A stretch of DNA of 64,000 nucleotides from CAKXIK01 sp050947015 (GTDB lineage Bacteria > Bacillota > Clostridia > Oscillospirales > Acutalibacteraceae). Both the position numbers and the translations under genes were made by a program. Position 1 is the first letter of the stretch; each line of letters begins with the position of its first letter. The notes under the pieces are model-generated. The model did no database searches. It had not been told where the DNA came from and worked only from the letters and a program-made list of their open reading frames with translations. Of the stretch, positions 52,180-60,752 are shown one piece after another. Location of the stretch: contig JBMNVT010000004.1 in NCBI GenBank assembly GCA_050947015.1, positions 1 to 64,000 on the forward strand, written 5' to 3'.

Positions 52180-52926
52180 ATGCAGACTGCGACGGACGGG
52201 TTGGTGCTAAGGGAGCAGGCTGTCGGGGAAAACGACCGCCTGATTACGGTTCTGACACGGACGGACGGGCTGGTGCGCGCCTTTGCACGCGGCGCGCGGA
52301 ATTTCAAAAGCCGCAGCGCTTCGGCAACACAGATGCTCTCTTATTCTGATTTTATCATTTTCCGGGGAAGAGAATCCAATGTGATCGATTCCGCCGAGAG
52401 CCGGAAGGTGTTTTTCGGCCTGCGCGGCGATTTGACAAAGCTGACGCTGGCTCAGTATTTTGCCGAACTGGCGCTGGCGGTTGCGCCGGAGGGTGACGAC
52501 GCGTCGTCTTATCTGCGTCTGCTGCTCAACGCGCTGCATTTTCTCGAGGAAGGAAAACGACCGCCGCGAATCCTGAAATCGGCGGTAGAAATGCGCCTGA
52601 TGGCCTTTTCGGGTTATATGCCCGATCTGGTTGGCTGCAGCGTGTGCGGGCAATACGAAAGCGGAACCATGTTCTTCCGCCTGCGGGACGGAGGAATTGT
52701 CTGCGACCGCTGTTACCGCGCGGACGGAACCCCGACCATTGCGTTGGAACCGGGTGTGCTGGCGGCTTTGCGGCACACGATCTATGCGCCGTTTGAAAAA
52801 GTTTTTTCCTTTGAGCTTTCCGAAAACGGCGAAAAGCAGCTGGGAACCGCGTCGGAGCTTTACGTGCGCGCCCAGCTGGAACGCGACTTTAAAACGCTGG
52901 AGTTTTACCGGCGTATTTCGGAATAA
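52180..52926 (+). CDS. recO: DNA repair protein RecO
   Basis: 248 residues. An OB-fold start (TDGLVLREQAVGENDRLITVLT) matches the RecO N-terminus, and a zinc site CSVCGQYE...CDRCY lies near residues 153-178. It loads RecA with RecR on gapped DNA. The ATG at 52180 is preferred on family grounds; a GTG at 52168 is nearer to AAAGGA. Confidence 0.93.
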   Translation: MQTATDGLVLREQAVGENDRLITVLTRTDGLVRAFARGARNFKSRSASATQMLSYSDFIIFRGRESNVIDSAESRKVFFGLRGDLTKLTLAQYFAELALAVAPEGDDASSYLRLLLNALHFLEEGKRPPRILKSAVEMRLMAFSGYMPDLVGCSVCGQYESGTMFFRLRDGGIVCDRCYRADGTPTIALEPGVLAALRHTIYAPFEKVFSFELSENGEKQLGTASELYVRAQLERDFKTLEFYRRISE

Positions 52927-52995
52927 TTTCCGTGCCGTTGCCGCTGCGAGCCGAAACACATTCGCCGGCACGGCAGAAAGGAACGGTCCTGATTG

Positions 52996-55389
52996 ATGAT
53001 AGAAGAATTTATGATAGAAAACGAACAAAAACATTATCATGCGCTTGAGCTTGACAAGGTACTCTCCATGCTCGCGCAGGAAACGTCCTGCGAGGATGCC
53101 GCGGAGAGAGCGCGCGCAATTGTTCCGCAGAGCGATCTGAAAACCGTCCGGACGCTGCTGCAGGAAACCGACGACGCATACCGCCTGATGGGCAGCTTTG
53201 GTTCTCCGAGCTTCGGCGGGCTGAACAGCTGTGAAAATTCTCTGCGCCGTGCCGCTGCCGGAGGAACGCTGACCATGGGCGAGCTGCTGAGAATTTCCTC
53301 CCTGCTGCACGGAATGCGGGCGCTGATCGAATGGCGCCGCCATTCGGAAGGTATGGTTACCTGTATCGACTGGCGCTTTGATGCGCTTTGCCAGAATAAA
53401 TATCTGGAAGAAAAAATCGATTCCGCGATCCTTTCGGAGGAGGAGATGGCGGACAACGCTTCTCCCGCGCTGAATGACATCCGGCGAAAAATCCGGAGTG
53501 CATCCGGGCGCGTGCGTGAACAGCTCGATAAAATGATCCGTTCGGCGGCATATCAGAAGTATCTGCAGGATGCGATCGTCACCATGCGCGACGGACGTTA
53601 TGTCGTGCCGGTCAAGGCGGAATGCCGCGGTGAAATTCCCGGTCTGGTTCATGACACCTCGGCCAGCGGCGCCACGGTGTTTGTGGAGCCGATGGGCGTG
53701 GTGGAAGCAAACAACGAAGTTCGTGTGCTGCAGGCAAAGGAAAAAGCAGAGATTGAGAGGATCCTGACAGAACTTTCTGCCGAGGCCGGAACCTTTGCCA
53801 ATGCCATTATTGAAGGGTATCACAGCGCGCTGGAGTTGAATGTGATTTTTGCCAAAGCACGTTTGGCGTATAAAATGAAGGCTTCCATGCCGACCATGAA
53901 CGATGAAGGCCGGATTGCGTTCAAAAAAGCGCGCCATCCGCTGATCGACCCGGCAAAGGTGGTACCGACCACCATTGAGCTTGGTTCTTCATTCGATACG
54001 CTTGTGATTACCGGCCCGAACACCGGCGGTAAAACCGTCGCGCTGAAAACGATCGGCCTGCTCAGCCTGATGGCTATGTGCGGCCTGCTGCTGCCGGTTT
54101 CCGACAACAGCGAGGCATCCGTGTTTACGCGCGTACTTGCCGATATTGGCGACGAACAGAGCATTGAACAATCGCTTTCCACCTTTTCAGCCCATATGAC
54201 CAACATCATTTCCATTATGAAAACAGTCGATTCGCGCAGTCTTGTGCTGATCGACGAGCTTGGCGCGGGAACCGACCCGGTTGAGGGCGCGGCGCTCGCC
54301 CGTTCCATTCTGGAAAATATGCGCGCCAGCGGATGCCGAATTGCGGCAACGACGCACTATGCGGAACTGAAGGCATTTGCGCTGCAAACAGCCGGTGTGG
54401 AAAATGCGTGTTGTGAATTTGACGTTGCGACCCTTTGCCCGACATATCGATTGCTGATCGGTGTGCCCGGGCGTTCCAATGCGTTTGCAATTTCAGAGCG
54501 CCTCGGTATGAAGCCTGAAATTGTGGAGCGCGCCCGTGAACTGCTTTCTACGGAAAACACCCGTTTTGAAGAAGTGGTGCGAAAACTGGAACAAAGCCGT
54601 CAGGAGCTGGAAGAAGAAAAGCAGTTGATCGCATCGCTTCGCCGTGAAGCCGCCGAGGCTGCCTCGCAGCTGACTCGACAGAAGGAAGAGCAGGAGCGTC
54701 TGCGCCAGAACGAAATTGAAAAAGCAAAAGTGGAAGCGCGCAATTTGACTGCGCGTACCCGCGCGCAAGCGGAAGCGCTGCTCGCAGAGCTGGATGAACT
54801 GCGCAAAAACAAGGCGGCTGTGGATTCCGGAAAGGCGCGCGCCGGTCTGCGTGCGGGCATCCGTGCAATGGAGGAAGCGGCCGATCCCGTTTCACAGGGA
54901 CGCAGCAACGAAGGCTATCGTTTGCCCCGGGAGCTGAAAAAGGGCGATACGGTTCTGATTTTTGATATTGATAAAAAAGCGTCGGTTCTTTCGGCGCCCG
55001 ACAGGAATGGACAGGTAGAAGTACAGGCGGGTATCATTAAAACGCGTGTGCCGCTGACGAACCTCCGTCTGGTGGAGGAAAAGAAACGGACAGAGCCTCT
55101 GCGCCATGTTGCAACACGCAATGTTCGTTCCAAGGCGACAACGCCGGTCAAAACGGAAGTGGATCTACGCGGCAAAACGGTGGGAGAAGCGCTGATGGAT
55201 CTTGACCAGTTTCTGGATTCTGCCGTGCTCATGGGCGTCGGCCTTGTTTCGATCATTCACGGCAAGGGGACCGGTGCACTGCGCAGCGCGGTGCAGCAGC
55301 ATCTGAAAACGCACCCAAGCGTTAAAAGCTTTCGTCTCGGCGTTTACGGAGAAGGGGAAAACGGCGTCACCATCGCCGAGCTGAAATAG
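52996..55389 (+). CDS. mutS2: Endonuclease MutS2
   Basis: 797 residues. A MutS-like clamp region leads to the ATPase with Walker A GPNTGGKTVALK near residue 340 and Walker B LVLIDELGAGTDP near residue 420. A long coiled coil (about 520-640) follows, then the Smr nuclease domain with VDLRGKTVGEALMDLDQF and IHGKGTGAL at the end. It lacks the mismatch domain of MutS1 and is linked to recombination suppression and ribosome rescue. The start is ambiguous between ATG 52996 and ATG 53011. Confidence 0.95.
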   Translation: MIEEFMIENEQKHYHALELDKVLSMLAQETSCEDAAERARAIVPQSDLKTVRTLLQETDDAYRLMGSFGSPSFGGLNSCENSLRRAAAGGTLTMGELLRISSLLHGMRALIEWRRHSEGMVTCIDWRFDALCQNKYLEEKIDSAILSEEEMADNASPALNDIRRKIRSASGRVREQLDKMIRSAAYQKYLQDAIVTMRDGRYVVPVKAECRGEIPGLVHDTSASGATVFVEPMGVVEANNEVRVLQAKEKAEIERILTELSAEAGTFANAIIEGYHSALELNVIFAKARLAYKMKASMPTMNDEGRIAFKKARHPLIDPAKVVPTTIELGSSFDTLVITGPNTGGKTVALKTIGLLSLMAMCGLLLPVSDNSEASVFTRVLADIGDEQSIEQSLSTFSAHMTNIISIMKTVDSRSLVLIDELGAGTDPVEGAALARSILENMRASGCRIAATTHYAELKAFALQTAGVENACCEFDVATLCPTYRLLIGVPGRSNAFAISERLGMKPEIVERARELLSTENTRFEEVVRKLEQSRQELEEEKQLIASLRREAAEAASQLTRQKEEQERLRQNEIEKAKVEARNLTARTRAQAEALLAELDELRKNKAAVDSGKARAGLRAGIRAMEEAADPVSQGRSNEGYRLPRELKKGDTVLIFDIDKKASVLSAPDRNGQVEVQAGIIKTRVPLTNLRLVEEKKRTEPLRHVATRNVRSKATTPVKTEVDLRGKTVGEALMDLDQFLDSAVLMGVGLVSIIHGKGTGALRSAVQQHLKTHPSVKSFRLGVYGEGENGVTIAELK

Positions 55390-55451
55390 CACAAGGCATA
55401 ATCCGGGAGCCAAACCCATAAAATAGGGCAGGCGTGAAAGAGGTGATGTTT

Positions 55452-56387
55452 TTGTCCAAAGCAAAAAAAGCGCGCCGGTTCAGCTTGCTGGACGGCGTCC
55501 TCTGTGCGGTGACGGCGTTGGCGGTGACACTGTCCGTATGCTATTTTTTGGCAGCTGACGGCAGCGCCGCAGGCGGCTATACCGTTGCGGAGGACGATAA
55601 TGCCGTTTCGTCGCTGGCAAAGGCTGCGCTGACTGGGACGGAAACAGAGCTTTCTGCTTCGCAGATTAACCGGCTGCTGCAAAAAAAGCTCAATGCGGTC
55701 GATTCGAGTGTGCAGCGGATCCTTGTCAGACCGTCGGGAACAGAGAATGAAATTGAATTCTGCATTACGGTTCGTGCCAAAGGGCGCAGTTGGGTTCTTT
55801 CCGGGGAGGGAACGCTGCTTGCAGAGGCGGAGGGCGAAACGGTTGAAGCATTCGTCTTTTCACCGGAGAAACTGCGGATTGGCAAGATGCCGCTTTCACG
55901 CAGGCTGTTCTTTTCTCTGCTGCAGCCGGACCGGCTGCCGGACGGAATATCGGCCGCCGACGGAAAACTGTCTTTTTCCGCGTCGCTGATGCCTGCATCT
56001 CTGGCGTCGTTCCGGGTGTCAAAAACGGCGTTTGTTTTTCGCCCTAAAGGTCCGCTTGACCAGTTGATGGATAAAATCGACGATTTTGCACAACAATCGC
56101 CGGAAGAGCAAAGCCAAAGCTGGCAGGAACTCAAGCAGGAGCTGACGCTACAGGCAGAACAGGCGCTTGCAGGAGGGAAGGACGCGTTTGATGCGTTCAA
56201 ACAAAAAATTCAGGAACAGTATTCTTCTCTGGATACGGAGCAGATTTTTTCAGAGATTGAAAGCGGACTGCAAAGCGCAGCCGGTAAGGTAGAGAATTTT
56301 GTGCAGCAAAACGGAGATAAAATTTCTGATGCGGTTCAGGATTTTTTGGATGCGCTTCAAAGCAGAGCGTCGTCCGAGGCTGAATGA
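55452..56387 (+). CDS. Membrane-anchored protein, unknown (YpmS/DUF2140-like)
   Basis: About 311 residues. A single membrane helix near residues 14-35 (GVLCAVTALAVTLSVCYFLA) follows a basic N-terminus, placing the rest outside. The next ~160 residues (ELSASQINRLLQKKL and LLQPDRLPDGISAADGKLSFSA) resemble YpmS-type proteins. The last ~100 are helical, acidic and glutamine-rich, probably a coiled coil. The TTG at 55452 is favoured by AGAGGTG six bases before it; a GTG at 55434 is possible. It sits between mutS2 and a terminator. Function unknown. Confidence 0.7.
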   Translation: MSKAKKARRFSLLDGVLCAVTALAVTLSVCYFLAADGSAAGGYTVAEDDNAVSSLAKAALTGTETELSASQINRLLQKKLNAVDSSVQRILVRPSGTENEIEFCITVRAKGRSWVLSGEGTLLAEAEGETVEAFVFSPEKLRIGKMPLSRRLFFSLLQPDRLPDGISAADGKLSFSASLMPASLASFRVSKTAFVFRPKGPLDQLMDKIDDFAQQSPEEQSQSWQELKQELTLQAEQALAGGKDAFDAFKQKIQEQYSSLDTEQIFSEIESGLQSAAGKVENFVQQNGDKISDAVQDFLDALQSRASSEAE

Positions 56388-56405
56388 CGTCCGGATAAAA
56401 CCAAC

Positions 56406-56441
56406 AAGGCAGCCTGACGAACTTGCGGCAGGCTGCCTTTT
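56406..56441 (+). terminator. Terminator after the mutS2 unit
   Basis: AAGGCAGCCTG and CAGGCTGCCTT with a 12-nt loop, followed by TTTT. Confidence 0.87.
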
Positions 56442-56537
56442 GCATTTGCGGCAAGGTTGATCCCGTTTCGTACTGCAACGTCAGTTGCCCGATGTTTTGC
56501 ATGCCCGTAAAGTTTTTCAAAAAAATGCGAAAAAGCC

Positions 56538-56566
56538 TTGACTTCACGTGCATTCTCCCGTATAAT
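56538..56566 (+). promoter_or_regulatory. Sigma-A promoter of the ylxM-ffh operon
   Basis: TTGACT (56538-56543), 17-nt spacer, TATAAT (56561-56566), 52 nt before ylxM. Confidence 0.88.
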
Positions 56567-56618
56567 AAACAGCGGTGTAAAGAAAAAAACTTTACAGATC
56601 GTTGAAGGAGCGAACAGC

Positions 56619-56981
56619 ATGGCAAAAAATCTGGAAGTTTCCATGCTATACGATTTTTACGGGGCGGTTCTGACGGAAAAGCAGCGCGATGTGATCGAGC
56701 TTTACTATAACGAAGATCTTTCTCTGGCAGAAATTTCTCAGAACGAGGGTATTACCCGTCAGGGTGTTCGGGATGCCATCAAGCGCGCAGAACAGCAGAT
56801 GTTTGAAATGGAAGAGCAGCTTGGGCTGGTCAAACGGTTCCGGCAGATCGAAAAACAGCTGAACGAGGTTTCAGCCGCCGCGCGGCGCATTGCCGAATGC
56901 AACGAGCGCTATTGTGGTCCGTCGGAAATTTCGGAGCAGGCGAAGAAAATTCTGGCGCTTGCGCAGCAATTGAAGGAATAA
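56619..56981 (+). CDS. ylxM: SRP-associated DNA-binding protein YlxM
   Basis: 120 residues. A sigma-factor-like HTH is seen in LTEKQRDVIELYYNEDLSLAEIS and ITRQGVRDAIKRAEQQM (residues ~18-60), the UPF0122/YlxM pattern. In streptococci it stimulates the SRP GTPase cycle. It lies 30 nt before ffh, as usual. GAAGGAG is 8 nt before the ATG. Confidence 0.94.
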   Translation: MAKNLEVSMLYDFYGAVLTEKQRDVIELYYNEDLSLAEISQNEGITRQGVRDAIKRAEQQMFEMEEQLGLVKRFRQIEKQLNEVSAAARRIAECNERYCGPSEISEQAKKILALAQQLKE

Positions 56982-57011
56982 ATAAAAAAACAGGCGAAGG
57001 GAGAACGGCAA

Positions 57012-58346
57012 ATGGCGTTTGAAGGTCTTTCCGGTAAGCTGACCGCCGCGTTCAAGCGGTTGAAAAACAAAGGAAAACTGTCGGAATCCGATATTAAGGA
57101 AGCCATGCGCGAGGTGCGCCTTGCCCTGCTGGAAGCGGACGTTAACTATAAGGTCGCAAAAGAATTTACCAATACCGTTTCGGCGCGCGCAGTTGGCGCC
57201 GAGGTGATGGAAAGCCTGACTCCAGCCCAGCAGGTTATCAAAATTGTCAACGAAGAGCTTACCGCGCTGATGGGCGCCACCCAATCCCTGATTGCTTTTG
57301 CGTCCAAACCGCCGACAGTCATTCTGCTCTGCGGTCTGCAGGGCGCGGGCAAAACCACTCACGCCGGCAAGCTTGCGGCAATGCTTAAGCGTCAGGGTCA
57401 CCGACCGATGCTCGTTGCGTGCGATATTTACCGCCCGGCTGCAATCGAGCAGCTGCGCGTCGTCAGCGGGCAGGCGGGCGCAGCGTTTTTTGAAAACGGC
57501 ACTGAAAAACCGGTGGTTACGGCGCGCAAAGCGATTGCTCACGCCAAAGATTACGGCAACGATGTCGTGATTATCGATACGGCGGGTCGTCTGCATATTG
57601 ACGAAGTGTTGATGGACGAGCTGCGCGACGTAAAAAAAGAGGTTTTGCCCGACGAGATCCTGCTCGTTGTCGATTCCATGACTGGTCAGGACGCTGTCAA
57701 TGCCGCAAAGGCGTTTGACGACGCGCTTGGAATTACCGGTGTAATCCTTACCAAGCTGGACGGTGATACCCGCGGCGGCGCAGCGCTTTCCATCCGCGCC
57801 GTTACCGGCAAACCGATCAAGTTTTCCGGAATTGGTGAAAAGCTGGATGATCTTGAGGCGTTTCATCCCGACCGAATGGCTTCCCGTATTCTCGGTATGG
57901 GTGATGTGCTTACGCTGATTGAAGACGCAAGCCGCAAAATTGACCAGAAGCAGGCGGAAGAGACCGCACGCAAGCTGCGTCAGAATAAGTTTGACCTCAA
58001 TGATATGCTGGAGCAGTTTCAGCAGGTCAAAAAGATGGGCTCCATCAAATCGCTTCTTTCCAAACTGCCCGGTGTCGGCCAGCAGCTGCAGGATGTGGAT
58101 ATTGACGACCGCATTATGGACCGCACAGCGGCGATCATCCTTTCGATGACACCGGCCGAACGAACCAAGCCGGAACTGATTAACGCTTCCCGCAAAAAGC
58201 GGATCGCTGCCGGCTGCGGGCAGAAGGTGGAAGACGTCAACCGTCTTCTGCGCCAGTTTGAACAGACGCAGAAGATGATGAAGCAGCTCAACAGCAAAGG
58301 CGGAAAGCGCCGCGCGATGCGCGGAATGGGCGGTTTCCCGATGTAA
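57012..58346 (+). CDS. ffh: Signal recognition particle protein Ffh
   Basis: 444 residues. N domain (~1-90), GTPase with GLQGAGKTTHAGKLA near residue 105, DTAGR, TKLDGDTRGG, then the Met-rich M domain ending in GGKRRAMRGMGGFPM. It binds signal peptides and SRP RNA for co-translational membrane targeting. No SRP RNA gene is seen in the window. Confidence 0.97.
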   Translation: MAFEGLSGKLTAAFKRLKNKGKLSESDIKEAMREVRLALLEADVNYKVAKEFTNTVSARAVGAEVMESLTPAQQVIKIVNEELTALMGATQSLIAFASKPPTVILLCGLQGAGKTTHAGKLAAMLKRQGHRPMLVACDIYRPAAIEQLRVVSGQAGAAFFENGTEKPVVTARKAIAHAKDYGNDVVIIDTAGRLHIDEVLMDELRDVKKEVLPDEILLVVDSMTGQDAVNAAKAFDDALGITGVILTKLDGDTRGGAALSIRAVTGKPIKFSGIGEKLDDLEAFHPDRMASRILGMGDVLTLIEDASRKIDQKQAEETARKLRQNKFDLNDMLEQFQQVKKMGSIKSLLSKLPGVGQQLQDVDIDDRIMDRTAAIILSMTPAERTKPELINASRKKRIAAGCGQKVEDVNRLLRQFEQTQKMMKQLNSKGGKRRAMRGMGGFPM

Positions 58347-58411
58347 TTTCAACGGCATTCACCCGGTCTACCGGTTGAAGATATCAGATTATTTTTCGGA
58401 GGTGAAAACAA

Positions 58412-58657
58412 ATGGCAGTTAAAATCAGACTTCGTCGCATGGGTGCGAAAAAGGATCCGTTCTATCGCATCGTCGTTGCGGATTCCAGATACCCGCGTGA
58501 TGGTCGTTTCATTGAAGAAATCGGAACCTATGATCCGAAAACGGAACCGGCAACCCTGAAGGTTGATGCGGAAAAGGCAAAGAACTGGATCTCCAACGGT
58601 GCTCAGCCGACCGATACCGTTAAGGTTCTCTTCAAGAAGAACGGCATCACCGAATAA
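58412..58657 (+). CDS. rpsP: 30S ribosomal protein S16
   Basis: 81 residues. AVKIRLRRMGAKKDPFYRIVVADSR and GRFIEEIGTYDP are the S16 signature. CGGAGG precedes the ATG. It begins the rpsP-khpA-rimM-trmD gene order after ffh. Confidence 0.98.
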   Translation: MAVKIRLRRMGAKKDPFYRIVVADSRYPRDGRFIEEIGTYDPKTEPATLKVDAEKAKNWISNGAQPTDTVKVLFKKNGITE

Positions 58658-58671
58658 GAGGAGGTGCTCAC

Positions 58672-58905
58672 TTGAAGGATCTTCTGATTACAATTGTTCA
58701 GGGGCTCGTGGGAGAGCCGTCTGCTGTTTGTGTGGACGTGGATGAGCCCGGAGCGGATGGCACCGTCGTTTACCATCTGCATGTCGCCGAAAACGACATG
58801 GGGCGCGTCATCGGCAAGCAGGGTCGGATTGCAAAATCAATCCGTACTGTCATGCGTGCTGCGGCAATGCGTGCCAACGAAAAAATTTCAGTGGAGATCG
58901 ACTGA
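58672..58905 (+). CDS. khpA: KH-domain RNA-binding protein KhpA
   Basis: 77 residues, one KH domain with the GXXG loop GKQG (RVIGKQGRIAKSIRTVMRAA). It forms a small RNA chaperone, often with KhpB. The start is TTG at 58672 behind GAGGAGGTG. rpsP is 14 nt upstream. Confidence 0.94.
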   Translation: MKDLLITIVQGLVGEPSAVCVDVDEPGADGTVVYHLHVAENDMGRVIGKQGRIAKSIRTVMRAAAMRANEKISVEID

Positions 58906-58911
58906 TGCCAC

Positions 58912-58966
58912 AAGCCGTTCTTTCGGGCGGGGTTCTGCGGAGCCGCGTCCCCGGAACGGTTTTTTC
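58912..58966 (+). terminator. Terminator-like hairpin between khpA and rimM
   Basis: AGCCGTTC pairs with GGAACGGTT around a GC-rich inner stem, followed by TTTTTC. It lies inside the usual rpsP-khpA-rimM-trmD unit, so it probably lowers read-through into rimM-trmD. No new promoter is obvious after it. Confidence 0.7.
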
Positions 58967-59005
58967 TTTGCAGGGTTCGCTTTCCGCGAAAGGGATGATG
59001 ACTGG

Positions 59006-59518
59006 ATGAAACCGTTTTTGCAAATCGGAAAAATTGTTGGCACCCACGGAATCCGGGGGGAACTGCGCGTGCAGCCGTGGTGCGACAGCCCCGCTTTTTT
59101 GTGCAAATTTCGCACACTTTATCTTGAGGAGGGAAAATCTCCCGTTCGGGTGCGTTCTGCCCGTGTGCAGAAAAACCTTGCCCTTGTTTCTCTTGAAGGA
59201 GTGGATTCCATTGAACAGGGGGATCTGCTGCGCAACCGGGTCTTGTGGATCAAACGCGAGGATGCAAAACTGGAGCCGGGGAAATACTTTATTCAGGATC
59301 TGATCGGGATGATTGTGAGGGACGCCGATACCGGCGTCTGCTACGGATCACTGACTGACGTGATTTCCACCGGACGAACCGACGTATATGAGGTTACCGG
59401 AGAAGATCGGATTCCGCGCCTGTTTCCTGCCATCCGTGATATCGTCGTCAAAACCGACCCGGAATCCGGAGAAATGCTGATCCGGCCGATCGGAGGGATT
59501 TTTGACGATGCGGATTGA
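59006..59518 (+). CDS. rimM: 16S rRNA processing protein RimM
   Basis: 170 residues. QIGKIVGTHGIRGELRV opens the N-terminal domain; YFIQDLIGMIV and the PRC-barrel end with IRPIGGIFDD. It assists 30S head assembly. The ATG at 59006 matches the family start, though its ribosome site (AAAGGG) is rather far. It overlaps trmD by 11 nt. Confidence 0.94.
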   Translation: MKPFLQIGKIVGTHGIRGELRVQPWCDSPAFLCKFRTLYLEEGKSPVRVRSARVQKNLALVSLEGVDSIEQGDLLRNRVLWIKREDAKLEPGKYFIQDLIGMIVRDADTGVCYGSLTDVISTGRTDVYEVTGEDRIPRLFPAIRDIVVKTDPESGEMLIRPIGGIFDDAD

Positions 59519-60197
59519 TATTCTGACGCTTTTCCCCGATTTGTGCGACCGTGTGCTCAGCGAAAGCGTGATCGGCCGCGCAAGGGAAAACGGGATCATC
59601 GAAGTGGTTTGTCACAATATCCGGGACTACACAACGGATAAACACCGCCGTGTGGACGATTATCCCTATGGCGGCGGTCAGGGGATGATTCTGCAGGCTG
59701 ACCCGATTTATCGCTGCTATGACGCCATCCGGGAGGAGACCGGCGAAAAACCGCACCTGATCTACCTTTCACCGCAGGGAAAAACGCTGACGCAGCAAAA
59801 GGCGCGCGAGTTGGCAACCCTGCCGAACCTTGCCCTGCTTTGCGGTCATTACGAGGGAATTGACGAGCGCGTTATAGAAGAAATTGTGGATGAAGAGCTT
59901 TCTATCGGTGACTATGTGTTGACCGGCGGCGAATTGCCGGCATTGGTGGTGGCGGACTGTGTGGCAAGAATGCTGCCGGGCGTGCTGGCCGACGAGCTCT
60001 GTTTTACGGAGGAAAGCCATTTTGCCGGTCTGTTGGAGTACCCGCAGTATTCCCGCCCTGCTGAATGGCACGGCAGGGCGGTTCCGCCCGTGCTGCTGAG
60101 CGGCGACCACAAAAAAGTGGATGCGTGGCGGGCAGAGCAAGCCTTGAGCCGCACAAAGGAAAAGCGGCCTGATTTGCTGAAAAAAGAGCGTTTCTGA
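59508..60197 (+). CDS. trmD: tRNA (guanine-37-N1)-methyltransferase
   Basis: 229 residues. RIDILTLFPDLCDRVLSESVIGRA starts the protein. The trefoil-knot SAM site shows LLCGHYEGIDERV near residue 110 and SIGDYVLTGGELPA. It makes m1G37 in tRNAs reading CNN codons, preventing frameshifts. GGAGGG is 10 nt before the ATG. The usual next gene, rplS, is absent. Confidence 0.96.
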   Translation: MRIDILTLFPDLCDRVLSESVIGRARENGIIEVVCHNIRDYTTDKHRRVDDYPYGGGQGMILQADPIYRCYDAIREETGEKPHLIYLSPQGKTLTQQKARELATLPNLALLCGHYEGIDERVIEEIVDEELSIGDYVLTGGELPALVVADCVARMLPGVLADELCFTEESHFAGLLEYPQYSRPAEWHGRAVPPVLLSGDHKKVDAWRAEQALSRTKEKRPDLLKKERF

Positions 60198-60320
60198 CGT
60201 TTTGCAGGTTGTGCCATGTCATTTGATAACAAAAGTTTTCAACATAATAGGCATTCTGCACAAACAACCTCAAAATCAGCGAAACTCAATCGGTTATCAA
60301 TCCAAAAATGAACCAGTTGA

Positions 60321-60348
60321 TTGACGATGCGGGTTTTTGTGATATAAT
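60321..60348 (+). promoter_or_regulatory. Sigma-A promoter of the HPr gene
   Basis: TTGACG (60321-60326), 16-nt spacer, TATAAT (60343-60348), 69 nt before the start. Confidence 0.82.
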
Positions 60349-60416
60349 ATATATTGTTCCTGTAAAAAGTTATATATTGAAATATGCAAGACTATTGAGG
60401 TAGGAGATGTTTTGTC

Positions 60417-60680
60417 ATGTATGTCAAAGATGTCATGGTGCAGAACCAGGTTGGTCTTCACGCCCGCCCCGCAACATTTTTTATCCAGAAGGCAAATGAG
60501 TTTAAGTCCACGGTCTGGGTGGAAAAAGAAGAGAGAAGAGTAAACTCCAAAAGTCTGCTCGGTGTGCTTTCCCTTGGCATCGTCGGTGGGACGACCATCC
60601 GCATTATTGCAGATGGCTCCGATGAGGAAGAAGCTGTGGAAAGTCTTGTTAAACTCGTGCAGTCCGGTTTCACCGAATAA
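60417..60680 (+). CDS. ptsH: HPr-family phosphocarrier protein
   Basis: 87 residues. GLHARPATF carries the phosphorylatable His (about residue 15) and VNSKSLLGVLSLG the regulatory Ser (about 46). It passes phosphate from enzyme I to PTS sugar permeases and, as HPr-Ser-P, serves CcpA-type catabolite control. Both sites are kept, so it is a true HPr and not a Crh-type protein. It has its own promoter and terminator; enzyme I is not adjacent. Confidence 0.95.
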   Translation: MYVKDVMVQNQVGLHARPATFFIQKANEFKSTVWVEKEERRVNSKSLLGVLSLGIVGGTTIRIIADGSDEEEAVESLVKLVQSGFTE

Positions 60681-60694
60681 TTTTTTACATGGCT

Positions 60695-60729
60695 GCGCAT
60701 CGCCCGCTTTGGGGCGGTGCGCTTTTTTC
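60695..60729 (+). terminator. Terminator after the HPr gene
   Basis: GCGCATCGCCC and GGGCGGTGCGC with a short loop, followed by TTTTTTC. uvrC starts 24 nt later, so uvrC is read either by read-through or from a weak promoter. Confidence 0.88.
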
Positions 60730-60752
60730 TTTCTGTAAGGGGGGGCTGCCGC

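Noticed and set aside
52207..53937. 576-codon minus-strand frame opposite recO and mutS2
   Set aside because: It spans two certain genes and an intergenic gap in antisense.
56871..58358. 495-codon minus-strand frame opposite ffh
   Set aside because: ffh is certain; the frame is a codon-bias shadow.
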